A stretch of 64,000 bases of DNA, from the NCBI RefSeq assembly GCF_000350225.1, contig NW_005179169.1, positions 4,308 through 68,307 on the forward strand, read 5' to 3'. The position numbers and the translations under genes were made by a program. The notes under the pieces are model-generated. The model saw nothing but the letters and a program-made list of their open reading frames with translations, was not told the DNA's origin and searched no databases. The stretch comes from Chondrus crispus. Lineage: Eukaryota; Rhodophyta; Florideophyceae; Gigartinales; Gigartinaceae. Below, one piece after another: positions 20,691 to 32,482 of the stretch (positions are counted from its first letter, which is position 1; every line of letters begins with the position of its first letter).

Positions 20691-23159
20691 GATGCGAGCG
20701 GGCTGCAGAGCAGAAGATGGGGGGATGGGGAGGGGAAGGGGAAAGGGGTTCGGAAGAAGGAAGAGAAAGGTGGTTATGCAGGGGAGGGTGGGGCGAGGGG
20801 CTGGGACGAAGGGGGGCTTGGAGACGTGGGGGAGGGAGGGGGGGGAGAAGAGGGGGGAGTTGGTTTTGAGGAAGTGTGCGGGGAGACGAGTGCGTGGCGC
20901 ATTGTGAGTATATTTTTAGGCGGGGTGATGCGGATGTGGTTAAAGGCGTGACGAAGTATGAGAAGAAGGGGCAACGCGGAGTGCACTTTTTGAGCTTGTA
21001 CTTAGTTGGGTTTCAGGGGTTGTGCGATTGGCAACTTGCTGCAGAGTTCGGTCACGGGGCTGCGTCACGAGGTACAGTATCTGGTCTCTCTATTATTTTC
21101 TGAAACTCTGAGCGTCGGAATATTTCGTAGGAATTGCCGTGACCAACAGACCCCCGCATGGTGACGTCAGTGCCCCCCGCCGCTTCACATTGGCTACAGG
21201 ATTACCACTTCGTCTAAGGAGATGACCTAAGCTCGGACCTACCCTTAGGGTAGAGCGACTTTCAGGTTTGCCGTGAATGCCCCAGCGACACACGACTCTT
21301 CCCGCGCTATCATGTCGCGCTAGAACTTTGGAGAAAGGGCCAATGAAATGACGCGGCGATGCTTAGAAGTCACGCCAGCAACCTCCCGCCGGTGGACTGA
21401 CATCCTTCCGCGTTGGACGATGACTCTTCGCATGTTTCCACGTGCGAGTGGACTTGATTTTGGGCGCCCCGCTGCACGTTTCAGGACGCCAAGGACCGAG
21501 GCATGTATGATATCGGGCGCTGTGCCACATCGCACGGCCGGCAAACACTTCCTTCATATTGTTTTTGGACGCATCAATGCATTCCTTGGGAACACATCCC
21601 CGATGGAACCCATTACAGTGCACTCTCAATCTCTTGTTCCATCAGGCAAAGCGAAAATGTTCTTCAACTTTCCGCTGTAATGCAAGTGCGCGGAGGTCAT
21701 TCACACACTCATATTCTACGTGCGAACCGCCTCTTCTTACAGCGCCGCCCGGTCTCTGTTCAGCGACAGAACTGTATTTCTCTGTCGGCTTCGGGACTGA
21801 TACTTGCATAGCGATTTCCACCAGTCTGGGACTGTCTCCCTGCTTCCCCGTCAATTCTAACATGACTTCAATCAAGTGCGGTACAGTATTCGTATGAAGA
21901 CCCAATTCTGTACTCCGTGTTGTACTGTACTCTTCTATTCATCTCTGACGTTGTCTAATCACGTTTCAGTCGAGTTCACTCCTTAGACGCACCGACGCCG
22001 TCTGCTTTTGCAACGCTTCGTTTTATATTCCCTCGAGGAGATGTGTAGACAACGGTAGCAATTGGGATGGGTCGTTGCCTGCTGTTTCATCCATTCATCC
22101 ATTCCTTCGCTTATCCACGTTTGTCTCCCCAAATTTCAATTTTCTCTTCATGCCTGTCGCCGCCTTCACGTTCACATCAGTATCAAAGCTCCCGCGCATG
22201 ATTTGTGGTGGTGGATTGCAATTGTGAAAGGTACAGGGGCCTCTCTAGGGCTGCAGTCGTACAGTACCTTCGGCTATGGGTTATCGGTCCTCTGTTGCAA
22301 CCAACTGGTGCAGCGCTCTGCTGCACTCGCATGCCCCTAGCTCTAGAGTGTCTGGGCGGCCTTCATTTGACCTCCTCTGCATGACGTTAAATGTTTTTGC
22401 AACAGAAACAAATATATTAACTCAACCATTCAGCGCAACATCATTCAGTACCAAAACTTTGCCGTCTTTTTCCATGCGTTTCTACTTCGACCAGCCGTCA
22501 CATGAAATAATTCAAACATCAGTGAAGCCTCCGAGGTCCCCAAAGATGAGGGTGTGGTGTGCCGTCTGCCGAGAACAGAAAGGACTTGAAGAGAGCTCAA
22601 TAACAATCCATTTTTAGACGATAATAAGGCAATTGTTCAACTACATGCGACTCTTTCGAAAAAATTCTTCAGACAATGCGCTTTTCCGTCTGTCAGAGTT
22701 TTTGGCTTAACTGTAGAGCACACATAAAGAAATAACCGTTTGAAAAATCAGCCAGAACTAAGTTTTTGAGTTAAAAATTGACCTCAATGGGCTCACTACC
22801 TACATACTTGACTACTTCTTCCTGCACGCGCTCATTGAGTCCACTTTTCTTACCTTGTCTCTCCTCTCAAGACTGTTAACGGCATATGTTCATAACCGCT
22901 TCAGCATTCACCTGTTACAACACTTAGTCATGCGGTATCCTTGTACGATATGTCGTCAGACAATGAGTATCTCATCGTGGTATGATCGTTTTTCGTCGTC
23001 TGCAAAGCACTGCCAGCCAGACAACATATACAGCACCCAAGGGTACGTCGAAAAATCCTTGCTCGCTGGTGATGGCACCAGCAGTGATGTCTGAACTGGG
23101 GCCCCCTCATTTTGCGGGCAACAGACCAAAACCCGAGAGTATTTTGTTTCTTGCCAATA
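20691..23159. other. Intergenic, no gene seen
   Basis: The 20700-20900 part is strongly purine-rich on the plus strand (G-rich leader of the kinase gene) and opens spurious frames. The rest up to the left end of the pogo-like element has only short frames. A GTACTGTAC palindrome occurs near 21923. TGACCTCAATGGGCTCA at about 22779-22796 resembles the subterminal palindrome of the MITE family but has no partner end. Confidence 0.4.
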
Positions 23160-25558
23160 CTGTACCCTTCCCCGAGGGGGCAATTTGGTAATTATTTTGA
23201 CGGAGCCTAACAAGTGTTTTATGGCACTATTCTGGGCTACCATAAAGCGTCTGCTACAGCCAGTGGGATGTCCATGTGCCATAGACGACGAAAGGACGCG
23301 GGCGAAAACAACCTGTTTGAAGCCATTTGACATTTTCACACACGTGCAGAAAGGGCTCAAATGAGAACAAGGGGCAATTTGGTATTTTTAGTCATGAACC
23401 AGGAAAGCGCCAACAGAGATTGCACAACCTCATTTTCACCCCCTTTACCCTTTCTGAAGGCATGCTTCGAGAGTGTACGGCACATTGCCGCACCGTACCT
23501 CGCCCCAAACGTGGGCAAAAAATTCTTGTCGCGTGCGGAAGAGAGCGGGATCTGGTTTTCTGATCCCGACGTTGACTTTGCACGGCCATTTTCACTCGGC
23601 AATCGCAGCTGTACGCGCTTGCGTTCCCGTCCTGCCTTCTTCTCAGCTTTGAGTCGCCTTTCAGGAGCTAGTTTTACGTCTCTCTCTTTGCGGATTTCAA
23701 TTATTTCGTCCAAAATTAGATAGAGAGCAGGTGTCCATATTTGCACATCCACATTTTTCGGACGACGTGCGGTCGAACTCTTACTTTTCGAGGAACGTGT
23801 GCTTGTCATAAGGATTTGGTTCACACTCCTGCTCTTGCTCAACAATATTTCAACATCAAGGAGTCATGTTGTGGGGTCATTGGCTGCCTCTAAAATGTTT
23901 TTGAGTTTGCAAGAAGTCTGATTGTCGGGGTTGCGAGTTCTACTTGCGACATTTAGTAAAGATACCTGGCAACTTTTCCGGTCAGATGACACCGCATTTG
24001 GTCCTTGTCTCTTAAACCTGTCCAGAAATGAAAAAGTCATGGGCCATAACCCCGTCTTTTCGAAGCTAAACTTAATCTTATCAACAGTGATTTCACTGTA
24101 AGCCAATGTCGCCACCATCAGATTTGAGCGGACACTTCGCATGTCAAGTGTCGTTTTCTTATGGAGCAAGTCACGGTATTTGCGCATCCCTTTCTTGAAG
24201 GACCTGTTAATATCCCGGTCGCGGAGTTGTGTTAGAAAGAGATTCGACGACCTCGCACTTTTTTGCTTGCATATCTCGAGCCACTCGTAGCCTTCTGGCG
24301 ACGAGTAGCCGTCGAGAGTCATGCATTGAATAAGCTCCAGGGGTATTTTCGTCCTCACAAACGTATCCATATGCTCCATCACAAAGGAAATAATTCTTTT
24401 TTCCACACATCCCTTGTCTTTCGTCATGATTACGGTTCCTTGATCGAACCATTTTTTTCATATATCCTCTCCGTTTCAGGGGAATTGCATGCTATTTCGG
24501 TCTTTTGGAGTGGCAAGATCCATCCACTCATTACATTCTTACCCTTTAAAATGAAAAACGGTGGTATTTTGTGACCAGACGCAGAAACAGCCACAAAAAT
24601 TGTACTATGCTTGTTGATTTTTCTAGCTTGACAAGCCACTTACACGCTATGATTAGTAAGTTGGGACCCAAATACCTTAGTTGTCACTACGTATTGGCAG
24701 TATACAGCTGTCTCGTCGAGGTCACAAAGTTGCGTTGGGTCCCTGAATATGCTTGGATGGGAATTTTGAACTTTTTCAATGCTTCAGAGAACGATGACAT
24801 ATGTGTAAAATTCTCAGCCGCCAACTTTGCCAAAACTTAGTTCTCACTTTTTCGGCAAGTGATATCTCTATTCACTGTCCGCCAGTGCCGGATAGTGTCT
24901 TGAGATGGGCTGCCAAATTATGTGGCAAATCCTGGACGCCCATCAGACGCTATCTCAGTCATAATATTCCGCACATCACTATTTGAAAGTGCGAATCCCT
25001 TTTCAGCTGCAGACAAAATCCTTTTCTTAATCAAACTAGACTCTTGTTCACTAATAACTGGGCGGCGTTCTCTGCGATGGGCGTCAAGAAATTGGAGGTC
25101 GACGATTCTCGATTCGTGCTCTTGCAGAGCGTGATAAATGCGAGTTACTGTCGCCCCAGGGTACTAGTGTCGCTCTCACGACGACAGACGTTTTCATACC
25201 TGTACGAAGGAGCGCGGTGGCCTTCTCTCGCTGCGTTTTTGTCAATGCGTCGCTTTCTTGTGTTGTTTTTTCAATCGCACTCTGTATTGGCATGGAGAAT
25301 GCCATGACTCACGGATTTCTGGAGTGGAAGTCATGATGTCGTTGCTACAGGAGAGAGGTTGATGAAGGTTGGGACGCCGTGGCGTAGCAGGAGTTTGAAT
25401 TTGGCCGGACTTCTGCAACGCAGGGCAACTAGGGAGGACGTACTTAGTTGTACGAATAGTGTTGGCATGTGGACGGAGCGTTTTGGAGAATCTGGAAGGA
25501 GACTAAAAATTTCCAAATTGCTCCCTACTACCAAGTTGTCCCTTTCATGAGGGTACCA
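23160..25558 (-). mobile_element. pogo-like DNA transposon remnant B
   Basis: The left end CTGTACCCTTCC (23160, preceded by TA at 23158-23159) starts like the termini of element A and continues to a CAATTTGG block as in A. The right end near 25558 reads GTACCCT...GGG..CAACTTGG on the other strand, a degraded match, so this boundary is approximate. The transposase relic it carries reads right to left (25305-23357). Confidence 0.55.
23357..25305 (-). pseudogene. pogo/Tigger-like transposase relic B
   Basis: On the minus strand, blocks appear in family order. An HTH region (TKTQREKATALLRTGMKT) comes first, then the CENP-B-type second domain (VISEQESSLIKKRILSAAE near 25055). The first catalytic Asp is in LCDLDET near 24715, followed by VSASGHKIPPFFILKGK, then the second Asp in LDGYSS near 24315. 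The C-terminal block VDKIKFSFEKTGLWPM follows, with a lysine-rich tail. The frame is interrupted by a TAA after the first-Asp segment (about 24640), a frameshift near 24428 and a TGA at about 23864. It is inactive but keeps most of the catalytic core that copy A has lost. Confidence 0.75.
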
Positions 25559-25684
25559 CCTTTGCACCCCATGCCTCTCTCGTGTCAAACCGTCAGCAAT
25601 ACAGTAATTTTGTATTCCGCACTTCTGCACTGAGCTCGCGACTTCGGACATATATGCTGCTGTACCCTCAAGGTAGCGAAGGTA

Positions 25685-26168
25685 GTGTCTACAGCATCAG
25701 ACCATTGTTCTCATACAGCATGAGGACAATTTTCGACTTATTTCTTTCTTGACTTGCGCTTTCTCGACAAGGAATAAGAAGCAACCCCTGCTACCCTTGG
25801 GTACCGTGCTTGACTTCTGTCTTGGGACCAGAAAGAACTTTGCGAGATTTGCATGTTGCATGTCCTTCCTGGTCGTTTTTAAATATGTCTGGAAAAGAAG
25901 CTTCTTTAAACCACTTTGAAACCGCATGTAAAATAACCTCGAAACCAAAAACGCCAGTTTAAAAACGGAACTAAAGTACTCAATCTGCATTACATTTTTA
26001 ATTTTCCTGCGTATTCGAAGCTGTTATCCCGGCGTTCTGTGAGATGCTATTGCCAAAAATATGTACGTTACGGAAATAGTACCCAAAGTTGCTTTTTATA
26101 AATGTTTATATATTTTTGCAAAAAAAGAGCTGTCCTCATATGAGGAAAAGCTCCGGTCGGATAGACAC
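25685..26168. mobile_element. 484-bp MITE, copy B
   Basis: Starts TA-GTGTCTA (25683-25691) and ends TAGACAC (26162-26168). Length is within one base of copy A (8527-9011). Internal segments align in the same order and orientation, such as the AAACCAAAA-CGCC-GTTTAAAAA block near 25945 and TATATATTTTTGCAAAAAAA plus CCTCATATGAGG near 26110. Both subterminal palindromes are more eroded than in copy A and the right TA is lost, so this copy looks older. Confidence 0.65.
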
Positions 26169-29100
26169 TTTTAGAGCGAGTGAAAACAATGAGTTGAATC
26201 TTTCTGCAAAAAAGCTGCAGCAGTCTGATGTTGCCTTTCCACGTTCCTGTTCCTATGAATCAGAAATGGTATTGGTCGCAACAAGGGTCTCCATCATTCA
26301 TATTGCCGCGCGCCCAGTTGACTCCTAGTTATCGTTGGTAACTTGTGTCGGGCAGCGCTGTTCCTACACCGAAGCACTGTATGTCCGCGGACACCAAAGC
26401 CGACTACAGAACAGCACATAATTTACGACGCTGTTGCTGGAACCAGCAGGGTGCGTCTCGGGATTGCTTCCACCAAGGTTCTTGGGATCTTGCCTGATTC
26501 TAGCGTCACAATTGCTTGACATGTACAATTCAGAAGTCACACTCCTCAGCCCTCTCCTTGAACAACATAAGACTGCAGTATCTAGGAGTTGCCCTCTTAC
26601 GGGAGGTCTGTACTACTGTCGTACGAGCGTGCTAAACTGTACAATACTGAACAGAACATCTGACGTATGTAGGAAAGTAATGCATGCAACATTTTCACAA
26701 CTTGTGGTCATCAAACCCAAGCTTTTAAATGAAAACACACACATGGTGATTGCTCTCTATGCCACGAAACGGACCGCTGCCTCGCCATGACTCAAGACAT
26801 GGCGGACACGGCCCCGGTCACAATGGGTAAATTCGAAACATTTCTGCGCCCTTGGGAAACTGCTCTATGTCCACGGATCTGCGCCACGCTTAAGTCATGC
26901 ACAGTTTCGGGTGCTGCATGCGGTAGTTGGGCTTTTGACCCTTTGGTGCTCACAGCATCAGTTTCGACCTCACAGAAAGGCATGCCTGAAACGTAGCGTT
27001 GTATCCGAATGATTAAAAGTCACGTCTCTTGAAATGACTTCCTCTTCATGCGCAGTTTCGTACTGTACGGTAGAGTATTTGCTCTGCTGCTACGGCGGGA
27101 CCTCTGCTTCTATGTTACCCGTCCCACTGGTCTACCACACAGTCTCCGCTCGCAACTTTACGCAAAGTAAAGTCTGTTGCTGCTGGAACAGCGCTACTTC
27201 AGCAAGATATCGGCCGACTGCGAGCACATGGCTCAACGTTGTACTCCACAGAACAGCAGTGCCGTACTTTCTTGCGGTGCGCTGTGAAATGAAGTTTCCC
27301 TTCAAACGGTTTTGTGCAGGGCTCCTGAATTCGGACTCCTTGAATTCTGTACGCCTTGCTGGTGAAACGTTGAAAAGACAACTTCTATACAAATACGGGT
27401 ACGCTGCTCGAACTTGCCGTATAGCGCCACGTACAGTACGGTACGCTGGTCGCCATCCAAGCGAATGAGGGCGGCGGCGGATGACAAGTGATACAGAATT
27501 GATTCCTTTCTTCTTCACGCATTCATTCACGGCAAAGCGTTGTACAGTACAATACCAAGGGTACTGTACTACACACGCATCAAAAACAAAACGGTGCTAA
27601 GTGATTTGTGTATTCCCTCGGCGCGCCATCACATGTGCATGAGCCTCGTTTTCTGCAGGCAGGACTGCGGTTTCTTTCTGGTTTCGAACCCTGACGCGCA
27701 TGTCCATGTGAAGCCGTGCGTGAGCTAGCTCATGGGGTATCGAAACGCAACGTGGTGGGCCGCGGATAGGGAGAGGTCTCCAGCACGGGCGCAGGAAGGT
27801 CGGCCGAGAGTCGAACAGGAGTTGCGGCCGGCCTGCGCAAAAAGCTGTTGACAGAGGTGACATCAACTCTCATTGCCTTTGAGAGTCACGGCCGGTACGT
27901 ACATGTGGTGACAGACGGGGATATCTTTCTTTTCACGTGATGTGGATGGGATGTGCCATCCGCCTACCGATGTCACCAGTCCGAGCATTGCCTTGCTTGT
28001 AACTACTGTAGCTTCAAGATACTGTACCAGCGTTTCAGTGTCTGGACAATTTTTCGGGGGATCGATTCTGCTGTGTGTTCTGGAAACGAACGCCCCGGAT
28101 CATTGTGGTAGTAACAATCTCCATTCCACTTTTTCTAGCCTACAAAAGCCTGCGGACGGTTCTGGAAACCGTCACACAGCCTTACATCCTCCGTCGGTCC
28201 TCAAAGGACCTACGCGCATCATCACAGCTAAGTTATCCTGATGTCCATACTGTACAGTACAGGCAGGGCCCGGTGATTACGGAGTCCTTTCCTAACGCGA
28301 TTCACGCAGATCCGTTAAGGAGGGGAAGCCTATTGGTGGCTCGCCTCTCTCCTCTCAACTACTGCATAGATTTTAGTCAAGAGTAATGTTACCGTACGTT
28401 TTTGTATTGCAACAATCATTCCTTGTAGCCACCGGCGCAACAGAAGCCCTGTTCCTCATCCTCAAAAGTCCCCCTGCAGACTCCGTACTTGTAACGTGGT
28501 GTACATATGAATTCAAGTACGTCCTCAAGCCTTCAAGATGCCAAGTCCCCATATGAAGCAAAGAAAGCCGTTTGTCGGACACGGGCAGCCGCGAACGCCG
28601 TCGTGCTCTGAGCTACTTTGAAGTTGAGGGGCAGCCTTTCAACTCGGCTCTTTGCCCCCCATTTTTTTAATAAGTCTTCCTGCTAGCGGCAAGTAGAAAA
28701 GTAGACATGAGGAATAGTCTCAAAAAAAACACGGGTTGTCCGGAAATGTTATACTGTACTGTTGCGGAACGGCACGTGGCAAACGTGTACAACCGGACTG
28801 CGAACCGGAAGGGGGATGCACGCGACCATGATAGGGAACCGAAACGCGAGAGTCTGACGGAAGAGGCGGACGAGGGGGTGTAGTCGACGCCACCGGAGCG
28901 TGGCGAAAGGAAAGGGGAGAAAAGGAGGTGTCAGGCCGGGCAGAGGGAGACGGACAAAAGGAGGGGTAGGCGCGGGAGACAGGGGTAGGGAGGAGAGAAT
29001 AGTACATTAAGGGTCACCCCCCGGAGGATACTGCAGGGCAGGGGAAGGCAGCGGACAGTCGGGAAATGAAGAATTTGGGTGGATGCCCTCAATGAGCTTG

Positions 29101-29290
29101 TCGCGGGTGCTAAACCACAGTTGGGATAACCGCAACAGTACTGTACGGCAGTGGTTAGATTAATTAATTGTTGAGTGTACACGTATGGCATCCTGCGAAC
29201 GTGGCAACATCTGATTGCAAGCACTTATGCGCATTACAGTATCATGAAGTGACATGAAAGTAGCTATGATAGGGTATGAAAAAACCAGCC
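26169..29290. other. Intergenic, motif-rich, no gene supported
   Basis: Open frames on both strands around 27030-27530 mirror each other and carry no recognisable domain. GTACAGTAC/GTACTGTAC palindromes cluster here (near 27063, 27429, 27543, 27567, 28248, 28752 and 29148). No tRNA or transposon end was recognised. Confidence 0.45.
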
Positions 29291-29366
29291 TGTTAAGACA
29301 CACCCTGAGGGTGTGTCTTAACATGCCCCGTTTTCAGGGTATGTCTTAACATGCCTCCCGTTTTTC
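29291..29366. repeat. Perfect hairpin plus short tandem copy
   Basis: 29291-29306 and 29308-29323 are perfectly complementary 16-base arms around a single G. The right arm begins AGGGTGTGTCTTAACATGCC, and a second slightly changed copy of that unit follows at about 29336-29355. It could be a joint of two short inverted-repeat elements or an extruding palindrome. Confidence 0.7.
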
Positions 29367-29934
29367 GGCAGTCATATACTGTAGTACTGTACTACGAAGC
29401 ACCCATGCCAGGTGTACTCGGTGCCACGTCTACCACGACTAACACCAAGTGTAATGTCGAAAGAGGTGAATTAACCGAAAGAGCTTTGGAGCTGGCCTGT
29501 CTGGGACATTACACGTGTATTTTTCTGAGTTACATTACTTCAAAACTCATACTCATACGTGTGACCTTTTAAATTTTTGAACATTCGAATTTGCCGCGTT
29601 CTCCGTTTCTGGGCAGAACAACCCTACTGCAATGCCAACATCCAGGGCCCAGATTCCGCATATTTTTTCATGCTTAGATCTCGCTTTCGTCACTTGAATT
29701 TTTGCCCCAAACAATACCGTTTCCTCTAACTGATTGCTGCAGTTGGTACCGTACACATTTTTTCCATCTGCCATATTCTGTGTAAAGGTCTACTTTTTTT
29801 TCCATCCGTTCCTTGGACTATTCTCAATTCGCTGGGGGCCGCGTTTACTTTCATTCTGTTTGAGGTGCTCGAAAACGCCGAACGTTCTTTCACCGTACAG
29901 ATTTTCTTTGGGCTTGCTTACCTCTCTCACCACA

Positions 29935-30831
29935 ATGCAGAACAGTGAGGCGATTGGCATGATGGGCGGGGCTTATTTCGTTGGCCGCAACGAACTGCTG
30001 TCATGGATCAACGACATGACTTCGCTCAACTACTCTAAGATTGAGCAGACTGCCAGTGGTGTGTTCGCTTGCCATGTGTTTGATGCGTTATTCCCCGGGG
30101 AGGTCCGCCTGGAAAAGGTGGACTTCAATGCGAAACGAGAGTACGAATTCGTCAAAAACTACAAGATTCTTCAAGCGGCGTTTAACAGACTTAACCTTAA
30201 GAAGCATATTGACGTCGCCAGGCTCATCAAAGGAAAGTACCAGGATAACCTCGAGTTTATTCAATGGATTAAGGCATTCTTTGATTCTCATGCTTCGGAA
30301 GAGGCACTCCAATATGATGGACGTGCGAGGCGCGAGGGTATCATGTCTAAGACTGGTACCAAAATGAGACCAGCATTGGCAGTGGCGAATGGGCAGCGGA
30401 CGACAAGACGTCCCGTGGGGACCAGTGCTGTAAATCGAATGGCCACGTCAACGATTCCCCAAGTCAGGCCGAAACGACCAATGGGGCCCACTGTCAGAAA
30501 AGAAAGCTTTGAACGCGTTCAAAAGGAGAACGCCCTCTTGAAGGAAGAGATAGAAAGATTGAACCACGAAGCTGAAGAGACCAAGACTGAGCGTGAATTC
30601 TATTTCCACAAGCTCAGAAGTGTAGAGGTCCTTTTACAAGATCTTGAGGAGGAACTCGAGGATCAAGAGATAGATGACAACTTTGCCAGAGCCTTAGATC
30701 AAATCAAGGCCGTCTTGTACGCCGAGGATGACGTGGGTGCAATCGCAGAGGACGGTGCAGATCAGGGCGAAGAATACGATGAAAACGAAGACTTGGGGCC
30801 GGAAGAAGCTGACCACGAATTGCATGTTTAG
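29935..30831 (+). CDS. EB1: EB1 microtubule plus-end tracking protein
   Basis: 298 residues, no intron. Residues about 14-120 form the calponin-homology domain (GRNELLSWIND, the KIEQTASG-ACHVFDALFPG block, FNRLNLKKHIDVARLIKGKYQDN, EFIQWIKAFFD), which binds growing microtubule ends. A basic Ser/Thr/Arg-rich linker follows. Then comes the EBH dimerisation coiled coil with the family signature EREFYFHKLRSVE (about 221-233). The last 50 residues are acidic, but the chain ends in ELHV and lacks the C-terminal EEY/F that recruits CAP-Gly proteins in animals. The ATG at 29935 is chosen because the CH domain starts about 13 residues later; the open frame upstream to 29734 is unlikely to be translated. 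Confidence 0.95.
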   Translation: MQNSEAIGMMGGAYFVGRNELLSWINDMTSLNYSKIEQTASGVFACHVFDALFPGEVRLEKVDFNAKREYEFVKNYKILQAAFNRLNLKKHIDVARLIKGKYQDNLEFIQWIKAFFDSHASEEALQYDGRARREGIMSKTGTKMRPALAVANGQRTTRRPVGTSAVNRMATSTIPQVRPKRPMGPTVRKESFERVQKENALLKEEIERLNHEAEETKTEREFYFHKLRSVEVLLQDLEEELEDQEIDDNFARALDQIKAVLYAEDDVGAIAEDGADQGEEYDENEDLGPEEADHELHV

Positions 30832-31159
30832 TGCCGCATTATATCGCGTAAACGTCGAGGCTCATTTATAGCACTTGAATCGTCGTTGAATACACGTTGT
30901 TACATTATTCTATCATTCTGTGACTTGACATTCAGCCTTCGTTTATGTAGCCGAAACCAGCGATACTGAAGCAACGGTATGACGACACAAAAGCCAACAG
31001 ACTATGACTGGAGTCCGAATTTTTGCGTTCACGTCATCTGACAGTCTTCGCTCGCTCTGCGATCTCTTTCGCAACTCCTTGCTTCATGACATTGAGTGGT
31101 GAGGACTATTTCAAGTTAAAGTCAACTACTTGTAAAATGACCTGGTAGTAAAACTGCCC
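30832..31159. other. Short convergent intergenic region
   Basis: Lies between the EB1 and aspartate aminotransferase stop codons. No feature beyond expected 3' untranslated sequence. Confidence 0.4.
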
Positions 31160-32482
31160 CTACATTGTGACCTTGTGCACAGCGTTCGCCAGATATCCAA
31201 CATTCTGCGACGTCACACCAGCCATAGAGATGCGACCATTCTCAGTGAGGTACACAGAGTGTTCGTCTCTGAGTTTGGCAACTTGCTCCTTAGAGATACC
31301 GGAGAAGCAGAACATGCCATTCTGGTTTGTAATATGGTCCCAATTTTGCACACTCCCCAGCTCTTCTAAATAGCCCTTTAGCATTGTTCGCATCGATATG
31401 ATGCGCTCCGCCATGCCCTTCATCTCCATGCGCCACTGCCTCTCCAGCTCGGGATCGCTTAGTACCTCTTCGACAATCCTCACCCCAGCAATGGGCGGGT
31501 TGGAGTACATCGGTCTCGCGATGATCTTAAGCTGGGAATCGACGGCAAGAGCCTCCTCTTGCGAATCTGTGAGCACCGACAGGCACCCAACTCTTTGGCC
31601 GTACAAGCCAAAATTCTTGGAAAAGCTCTGTGCCAAGACGATGCGGTGCCCGTCATCTACAAACCTCCTCACACTCGCAGCATCGACTTCCATGTCTCCA
31701 CTGGTGAAGCCCTGATACGCCATGTCAAAAAATGGTTGGTGGCGCTTCTCCTTGAGGACGGCCGAAAGTTTAGCCCATTGCTCAGGTGTGGGATCAACTC
31801 CGGTGGGATTGTGCGCACATGCATGCAAAAGCACGACACTGCCATCTGGAGCGTCCTCTAAACTGGATACACAGCCCTCAAAATCGAGACTCTTGGTAGC
31901 CGGATCGTAGTACTTGTACTGACCTACGGTACAGCCGGAATCGCGGAATATAGCGGCATGGTTTGCCCAACTCGGGTTGGGCAGTAAGACGAGAGGGCTT
32001 TCGTCCCTGGGGCCGTCATCAAGGGCTGGCAAAAAGCGCTGAATAAGCACGCCCGCCATCCGGCATGCACCCGTCCCCGACAGGGTCTGCATGCTAGCGA
32101 CTTGCCCGGTCTTAACATGGTGATTGTGCTCTCCGTAGGCCAGTCTGATGGCCTTATCGACGAAGGTGCGGGAGCCTGCGACCGGGAGGTACTCCATATG
32201 GTGCTGGGCGTGGACGATGCGACGCTCTGCCTCACGGACGGGCGAGAGGACAAAGGGGAGCCCTACGTCGTCACGATACGCACCGACGCCCAGGTTGATC
32301 TTGTTAGGGTTGGGATCGGCGTTGAAGGCGACCGTGACGCCTAGGATGGCATCTTCTGGGCCTTGCGGGACACCGGCGAAGCGCGACGTGGGGGCGGCAG
32401 GGGCGAAGGCCGCTGAGGGTTGAGTGGAGAGGAGACGCGGAAGGGGGCGGGAGAGGTGACGGAACAGCGTCTGTCGAAACAT
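31160..32482 (-). CDS. GOT2: Aspartate aminotransferase, mitochondrial type
   Basis: 440 residues, no intron. It interconverts aspartate and 2-oxoglutarate with oxaloacetate and glutamate using pyridoxal phosphate. Visible family blocks are INLGVGAYRDD, SGTGACRMAG, the NPSWANH block, HACAHNPTGVDPT, the cofactor lysine in SFSKNFGLYGQRVG, and RPMYSNPP with the substrate-binding region. The length and pattern are class I-alpha. The first 35 or so residues (MFRQTLFRHLSRPLPRLLS and following) are Arg/Ser-rich without acids, a good mitochondrial presequence, so the enzyme probably serves the malate-aspartate shuttle. The upstream region is shared with the divergent AMP-binding gene. Confidence 0.95.
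   Translation of the reverse strand: MFRQTLFRHLSRPLPRLLSTQPSAAFAPAAPTSRFAGVPQGPEDAILGVTVAFNADPNPNKINLGVGAYRDDVGLPFVLSPVREAERRIVHAQHHMEYLPVAGSRTFVDKAIRLAYGEHNHHVKTGQVASMQTLSGTGACRMAGVLIQRFLPALDDGPRDESPLVLLPNPSWANHAAIFRDSGCTVGQYKYYDPATKSLDFEGCVSSLEDAPDGSVVLLHACAHNPTGVDPTPEQWAKLSAVLKEKRHQPFFDMAYQGFTSGDMEVDAASVRRFVDDGHRIVLAQSFSKNFGLYGQRVGCLSVLTDSQEEALAVDSQLKIIARPMYSNPPIAGVRIVEEVLSDPELERQWRMEMKGMAERIISMRTMLKGYLEELGSVQNWDHITNQNGMFCFSGISKEQVAKLRDEHSVYLTENGRISMAGVTSQNVGYLANAVHKVTM

Noticed and set aside
27034-27530. Mirrored 144- and 132-codon frames
   Set aside because: Open on both strands together in motif-rich intergenic DNA; no domain in either.
29734-29934. N-terminal extension of EB1 in the open frame
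   Set aside because: The CH domain begins just after the ATG at 29935; the upstream residues are hydrophobic and unlike any EB1 N-terminus.
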